Notes: generated by a model not told the origin, from the sequence alone. Shown: positions 9,372 through 18,770, counted from the first letter of the stretch. The stretch: DNA of 64,000 bases from Rubrobacter marinus (GCF_011492965.1 NZ_CP045121.1:2852001-2916000); one strand, 5' to 3'. Made by a program: numbers and translations.

Positions 9372-9819
9372 TCCGCCCTTCCGGGTCCGTCCCGGGCTCG
9401 CCGAGCCGCGACCGGAGGCGAGAGCGGGTCTCCTGGATCCTGCGCCGGAGCTCCTCGGGGTCCCCCTCCGGGGGCGCCGCGGCGTCGACCCTATCTTCTC
9501 CGGAGACGTCGCGAAGCGGAGGCACATCCGGCGGGAAGACCGGCGGAGGCTCCACGGGCTCCGGGTCGGACGTAGGCCCGACGGTCAGATCCAACTCCTC
9601 CTCGCGAACGGGCGGAGCGTCGCGGGCCTCGGCCGCGCGCTCCCGCGCCCGCTCCCGGGCTTCGAAGTAGCTCTCCCGACCACGCTCGCGAGCCTCACCG
9701 GCCCGGGAGGCGATCGAACCTCGAAGCTCCCTGCCGCTCCGGGGAGCGAGGAGGATGCCTGCCAGCGCGCCCGCGAGGCCGCCGAGTACGAAAGTGCCGA
9801 CCTTCTGCTTGTCCAGCAT
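9364..9819 (-). CDS. YtxH-domain protein
   Basis: 151 aa. A single glycine-rich helix at residues 8-27 (VGTFVLGGLAGALAGILLAP followed by RSGRELR) is the YtxH signature; then a charged coiled-coil segment (ARERGRESYFEARERARERAAEA) and a Pro/Asp-rich tail. ATG at 9819 has AGGAGGT eight bases upstream. Small membrane protein of the general-stress type in other Gram-positives; molecular role unknown. Overlaps the GNAT-like gene by 8 bases, so the two are co-transcribed. Confidence 0.75.
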   Translation of the reverse strand: MLDKQKVGTFVLGGLAGALAGILLAPRSGRELRGSIASRAGEARERGRESYFEARERARERAAEARDAPPVREEELDLTVGPTSDPEPVEPPPVFPPDVPPLRDVSGEDRVDAAAPPEGDPEELRRRIQETRSRLRSRLGEPGTDPEGRNG

Positions 9820-9845
9820 ACAGCGTATACCTCCTGACGCGTCAC

Positions 9846-10303
9846 CTTATTCTACCCCCTCGGGGACGGAGACACCTGCCGCACAACCCACGGGCACGAA
9901 CGTACCCAGCAGCGCCCCACACTAAGGCGAGCCCTCCGCACCGAGCCGCCCGTCGCCGTTAGAGACCGCCGCGCTTGCCGACCGCGATCGCGGCGGGGTA
10001 GACTTCCGGGCTCGGGATTCATCGAAACAGGCCCTATAAGCCGGCGGAGCAGCCCGCAAGCCTGGGACAAAACGGGTGTGCGATCCCCTGGGATACCGTC
10101 CCCGCGCAATCACGAGGCCTCCGGGCTTTCGCGATGGTTCTCGGGCTCGTACTTCTAAAAGACGGTGTCCGCTCATCGGCTCGACCGGGGCATGGGTACC
10201 GATGCGGGGCGGGCAGGCGTGGGTTGGGGCGCCAGGTGCTCGAACTCGTCTGCCTCGCTGCGGAATACCAAGGGTCCGGGGAGGGGAAGGAGGGTCTCGG
10301 GGT
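9846..10303. other. 458-base stretch without a convincing gene
   Basis: Between the divergent ytxH-type and MOSC genes. Short frames on both strands are Arg/Pro/Ser-rich and have no recognisable domain. It holds the 12-bp palindrome CCGCGATCGCGG at 9982-9993 and an imperfect CATCGG/CCGATG inverted pair near 10172-10200. The last bases supply the GGAAGGAGG ribosome binding site of the MOSC gene. Otherwise I see nothing in it. Confidence 0.5.
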
Positions 10304-10810
10304 ATGCGAGGTGTAGAAGAAGGGTGGCTGCGGTGGAGGGGCGCGGTCGTCTCCGTCCACGTGGACGCCGGGGCGCCCATGCGTGCCGCCGAGGCCGTGC
10401 GCGCCGTGCGAGGACGCGGGCTCGAGGGCGACCGGTACCAAGACGGCAGGGGTTACTACTCCGACCATCCGGGTCCCATGCGCGAGGTGTCCCTGATCGA
10501 GGAGGAGACGGTGGAGGCCCTGGAGCGGGACCACGGGATGGTGCTCTCGCCCGGCGAGACCCGGCGAAACGTGATGACCCGGGGCGTCCCCCTCGACCAC
10601 CTCGTGGGGCGCGAGCTCCAGGTCGGGGAGGCGATCCTGGAGGGCGTCGAGCTGTGCGAGCCGTGCGTGCATCTCGTGGCGGTGACCGGCAAGCGCGGCC
10701 TCTTGCCCGACCTGGTCCATCGCGGGGGCCTCCACGCCAGGGTGGTGGAGAGCGGCACGGTCCGAAGCGGCGCCCCCGTCGAGGAGCTGCGCGACGGGGG
10801 GTCGTTCTGA
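10304..10810 (+). CDS. MOSC-domain protein
   Basis: 168 aa, the size of a stand-alone MOSC (molybdenum cofactor sulfurase C-terminal) domain. Shows GRGLEGDRYQDGRGYYS, GETRRNVMTRGVPLDHLVGRELQVG and LCEPCVHLVAVTGKRGLLPDLVHRGG, including the conserved Cys thought to carry sulfur or metal. ATG at 10304 follows GGAAGGAGGG; the frame is open further upstream but that part looks noncoding. Related proteins act in sulfur or molybdopterin transfer; no Mo-cofactor gene is nearby, so the partner is unknown. Its stop overlaps the ATG of the next gene by one base. Confidence 0.85.
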   Translation: MRGVEEGWLRWRGAVVSVHVDAGAPMRAAEAVRAVRGRGLEGDRYQDGRGYYSDHPGPMREVSLIEEETVEALERDHGMVLSPGETRRNVMTRGVPLDHLVGRELQVGEAILEGVELCEPCVHLVAVTGKRGLLPDLVHRGGLHARVVESGTVRSGAPVEELRDGGSF

Positions 10811-11802
10811 TGTTCCGCGTCGCCGTCTTGAGCTTCTGGCACGTCCACGCCCGGGACTACGCCGGGGAGGCCGAAGAGCACCCCGGGGCCGAGGTCGTCG
10901 CGGTATGGGACGAGGATCCCCGCCGCGGAAGGGCCGAGGCCGAGGGGAGAGGGGTGGACTTCCACGAGGATCTCGACGAGGTGCTCGCGCGCGAGGACGT
11001 GGACGGCGTCGTCGTCACCACCCCGACCGTCGCCCACCGCGAGGTCATCCCGGCCGCCGCCGGGGCGGGGAAGCACGTCTTCACCGAGAAGGTCGTAGCC
11101 CCGACGCTGCGGGAGGCCGAGGAGATAGCCGCGGAGGCCGGGCGCGCGGGCATCGCCTTCGTCGTCTCCCTGCCCAGGCTCTACGCCGGATACACGAGCG
11201 CCATCGCCGAGATCATCGATAGGGGCGAGCTCGGGGAGATCACCTACCTGCGCGTGCGCGTCTCCCACGACGGCGCCCTGCCCACGGAGACCCACCCCGG
11301 AGGCTGGCTGCCGGAGCGTTTCTTCGACCCGCGGGAGTCCGCCGGGGGCGTGACCATCGACTTCGGGGCGCACCCGCTCTACCTCGTGGCCCGCCTGCTC
11401 GGCGTGCCGGAGGAGGTAAGTGCTGCGTACGGGTGCTTCACGGGAGGGGCGTCGAAGACAACTCCGTCGTCGCCCTGCGATACCCGAACGGCTCGATAGG
11501 CGTGGCCGAGGCCTCCTTCGTCGGCTCCTCCGTGCCCTTCCTCGTGGAGGCGCACGGCACGCGGGGAGCCTGCTCTACGACGGGGACGGTGGGATCAGGC
11601 TTCGGAGGTCGTCGACCTCCCCTGGGAACACCGCGAGACCCCGCCGGACGGGCCGTCGCCCTTCGTGCGGTGGGTGGACCTCGCCTCCCGCGGCGAGACC
11701 GACGGGGAGAACGTACGCGCCGCCCTGAACCTGAGCGCGCTGGCAGAGGCGGCCAACCTCTCGGCCGCCGAGGGCCGCCCGGTGCGTCCGGGTCTGGCTT
11801 AG
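10810..11802 (+). CDS. Gfo/Idh/MocA-family NAD(P)-dependent oxidoreductase, frame broken three times
   Basis: N-terminal Rossmann fold (MFRVAVLSFWHVHARDY, VVAVWDEDP), the family's VDGVVVTTPTVAHREVIPAA and GKHVFTEKVVAPTLREAEE with the catalytic-type EK pair, then GEITYLRVRVSHDG and GGVTIDFGAHPLYLVARLLG. After YGCFTG the protein continues in other frames (GVEDNSVVALRYPNGSIGVAE; SLLYDGDGG; EVVDLPWEHRETPPDGPSPF) and ends NLSAAEGRPVRPGLA at 11802. Missing single bases at G runs 11446-11449, 11563-11566 and about 11604 explain all three; corrected length 331 aa. Substrate, probably a sugar or cyclitol, unknown. Confidence 0.85.
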
Positions 11803-11823
11803 GGGCGCGCCGGGGGGTGTGGC

Positions 11824-12783
11824 CTACGAGCCCCGGCTCGTATCCAGGAGCAGGGAGTCCGCGCGGCGGGCCTTCTCGGCGATGCCGGAGACCCGGTTCG
11901 CGACGAAGGCGACCGCGGCGTCCGAGGTCGCCTCGATGGAGATGTTCTCTATGGTGTAGGTGCCGGCGCGAGCCGCGCTCTCGGTGATGTAGTCGTGGAT
12001 CTTGCGTATCCCTTCGAAGTGGGCGATGTACTCCTCGGCGGGGCGGCGCATCGACGTCCCGAGGGCTCGCACGTAGAAGCGGTCGCGGTGGGCGTCCTCG
12101 TCGGAGAGGTAGACCACGAGGCAGCAGACGTTCGGGTGGTCCTTGTAGCGCTGCATGATGATCTCGGGCGCCAGGTGCACGCCCTCGACGACGAGGTTCG
12201 TCCCCTCCTTCAGCCCGCGTTCGACGATCGCCTCGACCCCGACGGAGACCTGCGAGGACTGGGCCCGGAAGCCGAAGAGCACCGTCTCGTCGTCCTCCAC
12301 CGGCACCCTTATGTCCTCGGCGGTGATCTCGAAAGAGCTCTTGTGCAGGATCGGGAGGAGGTCCGGGCTTATGGCGCGGCGGAGGACCTCGCGGATGGAG
12401 TCCGTGCCGATCACGCTCTGTATGTTCAGCCTTCTCGCGACGTCGGCGGCGAGCGTACTCGTCCCCACCCCCGTCGCCCCGCCTATGAGCACCACGACGG
12501 GCTCGGTCGTCTCGCGCAGGATGCGCCACTTGTCGAGGCGCGGGACCACGAGGGCGTCCGTCATCTGGAGCTTGGCGCGGACGCGGGCGAGGACCTCTTC
12601 CTCCTCGACGGTGAGGCGCTCCTCCGCCAGAAGCTCGGCGCGGACCTCGCTGGCTATGCGGTAGGCGATCTCCATGCGGGCGCCGGCCTGGCAGAGGGTC
12701 TGGGCCAACACGCCGCGCGAAAACGGGGTCTCGCGCCCGCTCTTGATGATCGTGATCTCCCGCTCCTGCATAGCACCCTCCAC
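11824..12783 (-). CDS. ATP-cone plus 2-phosphoglycerate-kinase-like protein
   Basis: 319 aa. Residues 1-90 are an ATP-cone-like domain (ITIIKSGRETPFSRGVLAQTL...). The rest is a P-loop kinase with Walker A GGATGVGTSTLA, IGTDSIREVLRRAI, VEGVHLAPE and a LVVYLSDEDAHRDRF segment, as in 2-phosphoglycerate kinases (COG2074) that form 2,3-bisphosphoglycerate in archaea. In actinomycetes the role is unknown; a link to phosphorylated-glycerate solutes is possible but not shown here. Convergent with the Gfo/Idh gene. Confidence 0.75.
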   Translation of the reverse strand: MEGAMQEREITIIKSGRETPFSRGVLAQTLCQAGARMEIAYRIASEVRAELLAEERLTVEEEEVLARVRAKLQMTDALVVPRLDKWRILRETTEPVVVLIGGATGVGTSTLAADVARRLNIQSVIGTDSIREVLRRAISPDLLPILHKSSFEITAEDIRVPVEDDETVLFGFRAQSSQVSVGVEAIVERGLKEGTNLVVEGVHLAPEIIMQRYKDHPNVCCLVVYLSDEDAHRDRFYVRALGTSMRRPAEEYIAHFEGIRKIHDYITESAARAGTYTIENISIEATSDAAVAFVANRVSGIAEKARRADSLLLDTSRGS

Positions 12784-12814
12784 ACCGGGCGCCGGTACGC
12801 CCTCCCTCGGGCGC

Positions 12815-13392
12815 CTAGTCGCCCAGAATCCGGAGCCCGCCGAACTTCTTGCCCCGCCTCCTCCGGATCCGGAAGAAGAAGTACAGCAGGAACGCGACGA
12901 GCGCGAGCGGTAGCAGGGGCACCAGCACCGCGAGGACGCCGCCGACCAGCGCCACCGCGTCCTCGATCGTGCTCAGAAAGGACGAGGAGACCCCGCGGAG
13001 GTGCCGTCCGACCGGGGACGCAGGACGTACTTGAGGACCGCGACGACGCCCGCGATCACGCCGCCGGCCACAAGCTCCGGGATCGCGCCGGCGTCCAGGC
13101 CCTCGCGCAGGGCGAGCGCGAAGAGGACGGCGCCCGCGGCGATGCGCAGCGGCGTCTGGATCACGTTCAGCGTCTTCTGGAGGGACGAGACCTTGTCCAG
13201 CCCGGTCTCGAGGAGCGCGAGCACGACGAAAGCGCCGATCGCGGCCCAGTCGTCGACGAAGCCGAAGGGCGCGGGTAGCTCGAACAGCCCGAGGCGGGCG
13301 GAGAGCCCGACGAGGGCGAGCGGGAGAAAGGCCCTGACCCCCGCGACGGAGGCGAGCCCGATCCCTATTCCGATTGCAAGCAAAGTTTCCAT
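12815..13392 (-). CDS. DUF4126-family membrane protein, one frameshift
   Basis: Starts METLLAIGIGIGLASVAGVRAFLPLALVGL, the DUF4126 signature, with further helices (AAIGAFVVLALLETGLDKV; GGVIAGVVAVLKYVLRPRS). The C-terminal part lies in the next frame: HLRGVSSSFLSTIEDAVAL, GVLAVLVPLLPLALVAFLLYF and a basic tail FRIRRRRGKKFGGLRILGD. One base missing at 13013-13018 rejoins them to 192 aa, the usual family size. Five or six membrane segments. Function unknown. The ATG sits directly at the expected transcription start (see promoter). Confidence 0.8.
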
Positions 13393-13399
13393 GCGCCCG

Positions 13400-13405
13400 A
13401 TTATA
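13400..13405 (-). promoter_or_regulatory. -10 box TATAAT placed for a leaderless mRNA
   Basis: On the minus strand a perfect TATAAT occupies 13405-13400. The ATG of the DUF4126 gene begins at 13392, seven bases further, which is where transcription would start. There is no room for a ribosome binding site, so the mRNA is probably leaderless, a common mode in actinomycetes. The -35 is weak (TTGCCC with a 15-bp spacer). Confidence 0.6.
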
Positions 13406-13473
13406 CCCGCTACCCGCGCGGGGCAACTTTGCTAATATCTCCTGATTCGGTGTTCTAGTTTCTCGGAGGGCTC

Positions 13474-14856
13474 GTGTCGCAGACCGTTACCATGGACAAG
13501 ATAGTGGCGTTTTGCAAGCGCCGGGGCTTCGTGTACCAGAGCTCGGAGATCTACGGCGGCATCCGCTCCTCCTACGACTACGGCCCTTTGGGCGTCGAGA
13601 TGAAGCGGAACATAAAAGAAGAATGGTGGCGCAGGCTCGTCCACATGCGCGAGGACGTCGTCGGCCTCGACGCCGCGATCATAATGCACCCTAGAGTGTG
13701 GGAGGCCTCCGGCCACACGGCGACCTTCAACGACATGCTCGTCGAGAGCCGCACGAGCGGGAGGCGCTACCGGGCCGACCACCTTATAGAAGACGCGACC
13801 GGGGCGGACGCCGAGGGGATGAGCGCCGAGGAGATGACGAAGATCATCGCCGAGGACGACCGAATCAAGGACCCCGTGGACGGGGGCCGCGACTTCGCCC
13901 CGGTCAGGCCGTTCAACCTGATGTTCGAGACGTACACCGGCCCCGTGAAGAGCCCGGAGAACGTCGTCTACCTCAGGCCGGAGACGGCGCAGGGGATCTT
14001 CGTGAACTTCAAGAACGTCACGCAGACGACCCGGGTAAAGGTGCCGTTCGGGATCGCTCAGCAGGGGAAGTCTTTCAGAAACGAGATCACGCCGGGCAAC
14101 TTCATCTTTCGCACCCGCGAGTTCGAGCAGATGGAGATGGAGTTCTTCGTGGAGCCGGGGACGGACGAGGAGTGGCACGAGTACTGGCTGGAGCAGCGCT
14201 GGAACTGGTACACGTCCCTGGGCATAAACCCCGAGAACCTCCGCTTCTACGAGCACCCCAGGGAGAAGCTCTCCCACTACGCCAAGCGTACGGTGGACAT
14301 CGAGTACAACTTCCCGTTCCGCGGCTGGTCCGAGCTCGAGGGCATCGCGAACAGGACGGACTTCGACCTCAAGCAGCACGCCCAGTTCTCCGGCGAGAAC
14401 CTGGAGTACTTCGACCAGGGGACGAACAAGCGCTACGTCCCGTACGTCATCGAGCCGGCGGCCGGACCCGACAGGATCATGCTCGCCTTCCTCGTCGACG
14501 CGTACAGGGAGGAGGAGGTGAACGGGGAGAGCCGGACCGTCCTCAAGCTCCACCCTAGAATCGCCCCGACGAAGGCGGCGGTCTTCCCCCTCTCTAAAAA
14601 GGAGCCCGTCTCGACGATCGCGCGCCAGCTCTACGACGAGCTGAAGGGCGACTACCGCCTCTTCTACGACGACTCCGGCTCCATCGGCCGGCGCTACCGC
14701 CGCCAGGACGAGGCCGGCACGCCGTTCTGCGTCACCGTCGACTTCGAGACGGCGGAGGACAAGCAGGTCACGATCCGCGACCGCGACACGCTGGAGCAGG
14801 AGCGCGTCCCGATCACGGCCGTGCGCGAGAGGCTGCAGGGGCTGATCTCCGGCTAG
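13474..14856 (+). CDS. glyS: Glycyl-tRNA synthetase (class II, homodimeric type)
   Basis: 460 aa, intact. Charges tRNA-Gly. Begins with the family hallmark [40 protein letters not shown]; class II motif 1 region [16 protein letters not shown]; motif 2 [26 protein letters not shown], split by the usual loop; motif 3 [16 protein letters not shown]. The C-terminal anticodon-binding domain has [15 protein letters not shown] and [24 protein letters not shown] start with GGAGGG upstream. No T-box leader is visible: only about 80 bases separate it from the divergent neighbour. Confidence 0.97.
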   Translation: MSQTVTMDKIVAFCKRRGFVYQSSEIYGGIRSSYDYGPLGVEMKRNIKEEWWRRLVHMREDVVGLDAAIIMHPRVWEASGHTATFNDMLVESRTSGRRYRADHLIEDATGADAEGMSAEEMTKIIAEDDRIKDPVDGGRDFAPVRPFNLMFETYTGPVKSPENVVYLRPETAQGIFVNFKNVTQTTRVKVPFGIAQQGKSFRNEITPGNFIFRTREFEQMEMEFFVEPGTDEEWHEYWLEQRWNWYTSLGINPENLRFYEHPREKLSHYAKRTVDIEYNFPFRGWSELEGIANRTDFDLKQHAQFSGENLEYFDQGTNKRYVPYVIEPAAGPDRIMLAFLVDAYREEEVNGESRTVLKLHPRIAPTKAAVFPLSKKEPVSTIARQLYDELKGDYRLFYDDSGSIGRRYRRQDEAGTPFCVTVDFETAEDKQVTIRDRDTLEQERVPITAVRERLQGLISG

Positions 14857-14895
14857 GAGCCGAACGGCTCCCGTTCCCTAGAAAGAGGACTTCCC

Positions 14896-15615
14896 TTGGC
14901 TGACGAGAGACCCATCGCGCTCTGGGCCGTGCCCCGGTCGATCTCCACGGCGTTCGAGCGCGTCTTCGTGGAGCGGGGCGACTTCCGCATCCTGCACGAG
15001 CCGTTCTCGATGTCCTACTACTTCTCGCCGGAGCGCCGGAGCGAGCGCTTCGACGGGGAGGAGATAAAGGAGGAGCACCGCTACGAGAAGGTCCTCGCGG
15101 AGGTCTTGGCCCCCGGGGAGAGGCCGGTCTTCTTCAAGGACATGGCCTACCACATCGCGCCGATCATGGATCGGGAGCTCGTGGGCCGTATCAGGAACAC
15201 GTTCCTGATGCGCGACCCGCGCGCCGTCATCGCCTCGTACGCCAGAAAGTGGCCGGACTTCACCTTCGAGGAGGCGGGCTACGAGGAGCTGTACCGCCTC
15301 TACGGTTACGCCGTCGAGGACGGGCAGGACCCGGCGGTGATCGACGCCCAGGACCTCTCCGAGAACCCCGACGCGGTGGTCGCGGCCTACTGCGACTCCC
15401 TGGGCATCGACCACAAGCCCGAGGCCCTCACCTGGGAGCCGCGCGAGATCCCGGAGTGGGAGGTGTGGGACGGCTGGCACGACAGCGCCCAGGAGAGCAC
15501 CGGCATCGGCAAGCTCGAGCGCAAGGAGGTGGATCTCCCCGACGACCTCGAAGAGATCTACCGCCGCTGCCTCCCCTACTACGAGGCCCTGTACGCCGAA
15601 CGCCTGCGCGTCTGA
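14896..15615 (+). CDS. Sulfotransferase-family-like protein
   Basis: 239 aa, TTG start 39 bases after glyS; a GGAGCC/GGCTCC hairpin (14856-14871) lies at the glyS stop. IALWAVPRSISTAFERVF contains a PRSxST phosphosulfate-binding loop, and LVGRIRNTFLMRDPRAVIASYARKWPDF matches the 3'-phosphate-binding region of sulfotransferases; EVWDGWHDSAQESTGIGK follows near the end. Donor would be PAPS; the acceptor is unknown. The family is sometimes annotated as branched-chain aminotransferase-like, but the fold motifs point to a sulfotransferase. Confidence 0.75.
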   Translation: MADERPIALWAVPRSISTAFERVFVERGDFRILHEPFSMSYYFSPERRSERFDGEEIKEEHRYEKVLAEVLAPGERPVFFKDMAYHIAPIMDRELVGRIRNTFLMRDPRAVIASYARKWPDFTFEEAGYEELYRLYGYAVEDGQDPAVIDAQDLSENPDAVVAAYCDSLGIDHKPEALTWEPREIPEWEVWDGWHDSAQESTGIGKLERKEVDLPDDLEEIYRRCLPYYEALYAERLRV

Positions 15616-15643
15616 CGGCTACGCCGGGAGCTCTCCCGGCACA

Positions 15644-15681
15644 GGAGGGGCGCCACCGCTATAAAGCGGTGGCGCCCCTCC
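15644..15681. terminator. Bidirectional terminator, 17-bp perfect stem
   Basis: Arms 15644-15660 and 15665-15681 (GGAGGGGCGCCACCGCT and its complement) with an ATAA loop, placed between the convergent sulfotransferase-like gene and the last gene of the betaine operon. No long U tract, as is common for GC-rich actinomycete terminators. Serves both strands. Confidence 0.85.
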
Positions 15682-15713
15682 CGCATCCGGTACTCGGCGG
15701 TTCTTGCTGAGGG

Positions 15714-16691
15714 CTAGTTGCTCGCCTGCTCCTCGAGGTAGGTGCTCAGGGCCTCGGGGCCGGGGGTGCCGTCGGCGGCTTCGACGCCCTCGAGCCACCT
15801 GTCGGTGATCTCGGGGTTCTCCTGCAGCCACTCCGTGGCGATCTGCTCGGGCTCCTTGCCGGAGTTGTCGATCTGGTCGATCCAGTTGCCCTGGATCTCC
15901 TTGTCGACCTTCATCTGCTCGAAGAGCTGGTTGATCTCCGGGTTGTCCTCGACGAAGTCGGCGTTGGCGAGCGTCTCGACGTGGGAGGGTCCGCCCCAGG
16001 CCTCCTCCGGGTCCTCCAGGAGGCACATGTCGTACCTCTGGCCCATCCAGTGCGGCTCCCAGCCCGTGAAGGCCACCCACTCGCCGTCCTCGATGGCGCG
16101 GTCCACCTCGGAGAGCATGCCGTTGGTCGAGGACTCCACGATCTCCCAGTCCCCGAGGCCGTAGGTGTCGTTCTTGATCATGTCTATGACGACCTGGTTG
16201 CCGTCGTTCCCCGGCTCGATGCCGTAGATCGTGCCGTTGAACTCCTCCTTGAAGCGGTCGAGGTCCTCGTGGGACGTGACGCCGGCGTCGCACGCCTCCC
16301 TGTTGACGGCGACGCTGAAGGTCGCCTCGGGGAGGTTCGTCGTGACCGAGCGGACCTCTTCCCCGTCGACCTGCTCCATGTTGGTCTGCATCGTCGGGAA
16401 CCAGGCCTCGACGAAGAGGTCGAGGTCGCCCGTCTCCAGGCCCTTGAAGATGACCGGGACGCTGAGCTGCTGGATCTCGGTCTCGTGCCCCAATGCCTCG
16501 ACCATCGTCGCCGAGACGTTCGTCTTCGCGATCGCCTCGGGCCAGTCCACCGTCCCGAAGTTGACCGGCTCGCCGCCGGAGCCCTGGGCGCCGCCGCCCC
16601 CGGAGCCGCCGCAGGCGGAGAATACGAGGGCGCTGCCCAGGATCGTCAGGCCCACCAGGGCCTTCTTTAAGGTCCCGCGTTCGTCTCCCAC
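15714..16691 (-). CDS. Betaine/choline-type ABC substrate-binding lipoprotein (first of three paralogues)
   Basis: 325 aa of the ProX/OpuAC (PF04069) family. Signal peptide LVGLTILGSALVFSAC with the lipobox at FSAC, then a Gly/Ser linker. Family motifs: VNFGTVDWPEAIA, LFVEAWFPTMQTN, a GWEPHWMGQRYDM segment with the Trp residues that usually cage quaternary amines, and a C-terminal DPEEAWGGPSH region. GTG start. Last gene of the proV-proW operon, 66 bases after the second paralogue and the most diverged of the three (DWP rather than GWTEN/GWDEN at the start of the mature domain). Ligand not determinable. Confidence 0.88.
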   Translation of the reverse strand: MGDERGTLKKALVGLTILGSALVFSACGGSGGGGAQGSGGEPVNFGTVDWPEAIAKTNVSATMVEALGHETEIQQLSVPVIFKGLETGDLDLFVEAWFPTMQTNMEQVDGEEVRSVTTNLPEATFSVAVNREACDAGVTSHEDLDRFKEEFNGTIYGIEPGNDGNQVVIDMIKNDTYGLGDWEIVESSTNGMLSEVDRAIEDGEWVAFTGWEPHWMGQRYDMCLLEDPEEAWGGPSHVETLANADFVEDNPEINQLFEQMKVDKEIQGNWIDQIDNSGKEPEQIATEWLQENPEITDRWLEGVEAADGTPGPEALSTYLEEQASN

Positions 16692-16757
16692 AGACTCAGT
16701 CCTTTCGGTTTTTGGCGCTCTTTTCGCAAGGTGCGTGCGGCGCTTCTGGCTCGTGCC

Positions 16758-17663
16758 TCAGGCCTCCCGCGCCCGTTTCGCGGCGTCTACCCAGGGTTGG
16801 ACGACCTCGCGGTTCTCTTCCAACCAGGCCCTGGAGCCCTCCACGGGGTCGCCCGTGGTGTTGATGACGTCCTCCAGGGTGTTGACCTGTTGCTCGGTCA
16901 GCGTCACCTCGTTCATGAACTCGTAGGCCACCGGGTCCTCGGAGGAGAGGTCCTCGCGGACGATGGTGTGCAGCTCGGAGGGCTGCGTGAGCGCGCCGAG
17001 GGCGCCCTTCGGATCCTCCAGGTACTCGAACTCGTAGCGCTGGTTCATCCAGTGCGGCGACCAGGCGACGAAGATGAACGGCTCGCGCGCGGTGTACAGC
17101 CGCTCGACCTCCGTCAGCATCCCCTCCGTCGGACCCTCGACGAGGTCCTGCTCGAGGTCGTAGGCCTCGACCACCTCGCTCGGGATCCTCTCCATGATCC
17201 GCGTCTCCGGCTCGATCCCGACGATCCTCGTGGCCTCGGTCTCGTTGATCTCGGCGATGCTGTCGATGCCCATGTAGCTCGGCGCCGCGAGGCTGAACTT
17301 GGTCTGCCCCCGGAACCACGACCTCAGAAGCTCCACGTCCCCCTCGACGGCCTCGAGCTGCTCCGAGTGGTTCGGGAGCCAGACGTCCTGGAAGGCGTCC
17401 ATCTCGCCGTCGCCGACCCTCTCGAAGACCGCCTTGGGGTCCGTGAGCTCCATCTCCACCTCCTCGTAGCCGAGCTCCTCCTCCAGCAGAAGCTTCGTGA
17501 GGTTGGAGACCGCGACGTTCTCGTCCCAGCCGATGTAGCCGAGGACGAGCCTCGTGCTCTCCGGCGAGGCGGACTGGCCGCAACCGGACGCGAGCGCGGC
17601 CACCGAGAGGGCGACCGCCACCGCGGCGAGCTTCAACGCACGAAACTTGGGCATGATCCACAT
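16758..17663 (-). CDS. Betaine-type ABC substrate-binding lipoprotein (second paralogue)
   Basis: 301 aa. Lipoprotein signal LAAVAVALSVAALASGC. Mature protein starts LVLGYIGWDENVAVSNLTKLL and contains FQDVWLPNHSEQLE, SYMGIDSIAEINETEATRIVG, FVAWSPHWMNQRYEFEYLEDP and AYEFMNEVTLTEQQVNTLE, all typical of ProX/OpuAC proteins. Closely parallels the third paralogue in sequence, pointing to local duplication. ATG at 17663; a second ATG (17654) is possible. Binds a glycine-betaine-like compound and hands it to ProW (family knowledge); exact ligand unknown. Confidence 0.9.
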   Translation of the reverse strand: MWIMPKFRALKLAAVAVALSVAALASGCGQSASPESTRLVLGYIGWDENVAVSNLTKLLLEEELGYEEVEMELTDPKAVFERVGDGEMDAFQDVWLPNHSEQLEAVEGDVELLRSWFRGQTKFSLAAPSYMGIDSIAEINETEATRIVGIEPETRIMERIPSEVVEAYDLEQDLVEGPTEGMLTEVERLYTAREPFIFVAWSPHWMNQRYEFEYLEDPKGALGALTQPSELHTIVREDLSSEDPVAYEFMNEVTLTEQQVNTLEDVINTTGDPVEGSRAWLEENREVVQPWVDAAKRAREA

Positions 17664-17737
17664 GGTCTTCGGTCCTCCCGTGGGGGGGGACGGCGCCCTA
17701 CCCGCGCGGCCATCTCCCCCACCCCACGGACGCCTCG

Positions 17738-18688
17738 CTAGTTCTGCTCCGCCTCGGCCTGCTCCCCGGCCTGCCTCGCGGCCTCGACCCAGGGGTCGAC
17801 GAGCTCCCGGTTCTCCTCGAGCCAGGCCCTCACGCCGATGGTCGGGTCGTCGTAGCCCTCCTCGTTGATCGCCTCCTCCAGGGAGTTGGTCTGCTCCTCA
17901 TTGAGCGTGTACTCGTTCAGCATCGCGTACGCGACGGGGTCGTCCTCCTGCAGGTCCTCGCGGACGATGGTCGAGATCGTGGCCTGGTTCAGGGGGTCGC
18001 CGTCGGGGTTGACGAGCGTGTTCCTCGGATCCTCGAGGTACGTGATGTCGTAGGTCTCGTTCATCCAGTGCGGCGTCCAGGCGATAAAGGCGAAGTTCTC
18101 CTGGTTCGCGTAGCGCTGCTCGACCTCGGAGAGCATCGCCGCCTCGCTCGACTGGATGTACTCCGCCTCGAGCCCGTACTGGGGGATGGTGTTCTCCAGG
18201 ATGGCCGTCGTGATGATGGCGCCCGGGTCGATGCCGACGATCTCCGTGACCCCGGCCTCGTTGAGCTGCTCGATGCTGTCGATGCCCATGTAGTCGGGCG
18301 TCACGATGCCGAACTGGACGGTGCCGTCGAACCACGGATCTAGCTGCTCGACGTCGTTCTCGACGGACTCGAACTGCGCCGCGTGGTTCGGGAGCCACAT
18401 GTCCTGGAAGGCGTCGAGGTCGCCGTTGCCGACCCCCTCGAAGACGACGCCGAGGTCGGCGGTCTGGGTGTCGACCGACTCGTACCCGAGGTCCTCCTCG
18501 AGCAGCACCTTCACGAGGTTCGCCACCGCGATATTCTCGGTCCACCCGGCCGCGACGCCGAGCCTCAGCGTCTTGGGCTCCTCGGAACCGCCCTGACCGC
18601 CGCCGCCACCGCCGCCGCATCCCGCCACGACGACCCCGACGAGCAGGGCCAGAACCAACGCTAGGGACCTCTTACTCAACCTGTTCAT
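17738..18688 (-). CDS. Betaine-type ABC substrate-binding lipoprotein (third paralogue)
   Basis: 316 aa. Signal peptide SLALVLALLVGVVVAGC with lipobox VAGC, Gly-rich linker. LRLGVAAGWTENIAVANLVKVL, FQDMWLPNHAAQFE, DYMGIDSIEQLNEAGVTEIVG, FIAWTPHWMNETYDITYLEDP and AYAMLNEYTLNEEQTNSLEEA match the second paralogue along most of the length. It is the binding protein nearest the permease. Separated from proW by a 170-base gap holding two hairpins, which may raise expression of binding proteins over the membrane part. Confidence 0.9.
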   Translation of the reverse strand: MNRLSKRSLALVLALLVGVVVAGCGGGGGGGQGGSEEPKTLRLGVAAGWTENIAVANLVKVLLEEDLGYESVDTQTADLGVVFEGVGNGDLDAFQDMWLPNHAAQFESVENDVEQLDPWFDGTVQFGIVTPDYMGIDSIEQLNEAGVTEIVGIDPGAIITTAILENTIPQYGLEAEYIQSSEAAMLSEVEQRYANQENFAFIAWTPHWMNETYDITYLEDPRNTLVNPDGDPLNQATISTIVREDLQEDDPVAYAMLNEYTLNEEQTNSLEEAINEEGYDDPTIGVRAWLEENRELVDPWVEAARQAGEQAEAEQN

Positions 18689-18770
18689 GAACCTTCCTCA
18701 CGCTAGCCGATAAATCATTGCTGCCACAAAGATACGTACCGGTACCACCCCACGAGGTTCCCCCGAAGCG

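Noticed and set aside
10150-10300. tRNA-like or small RNA gene upstream of the MOSC gene
   Set aside because: Inverted pairs do not form a cloverleaf and no T-loop sequence is present.
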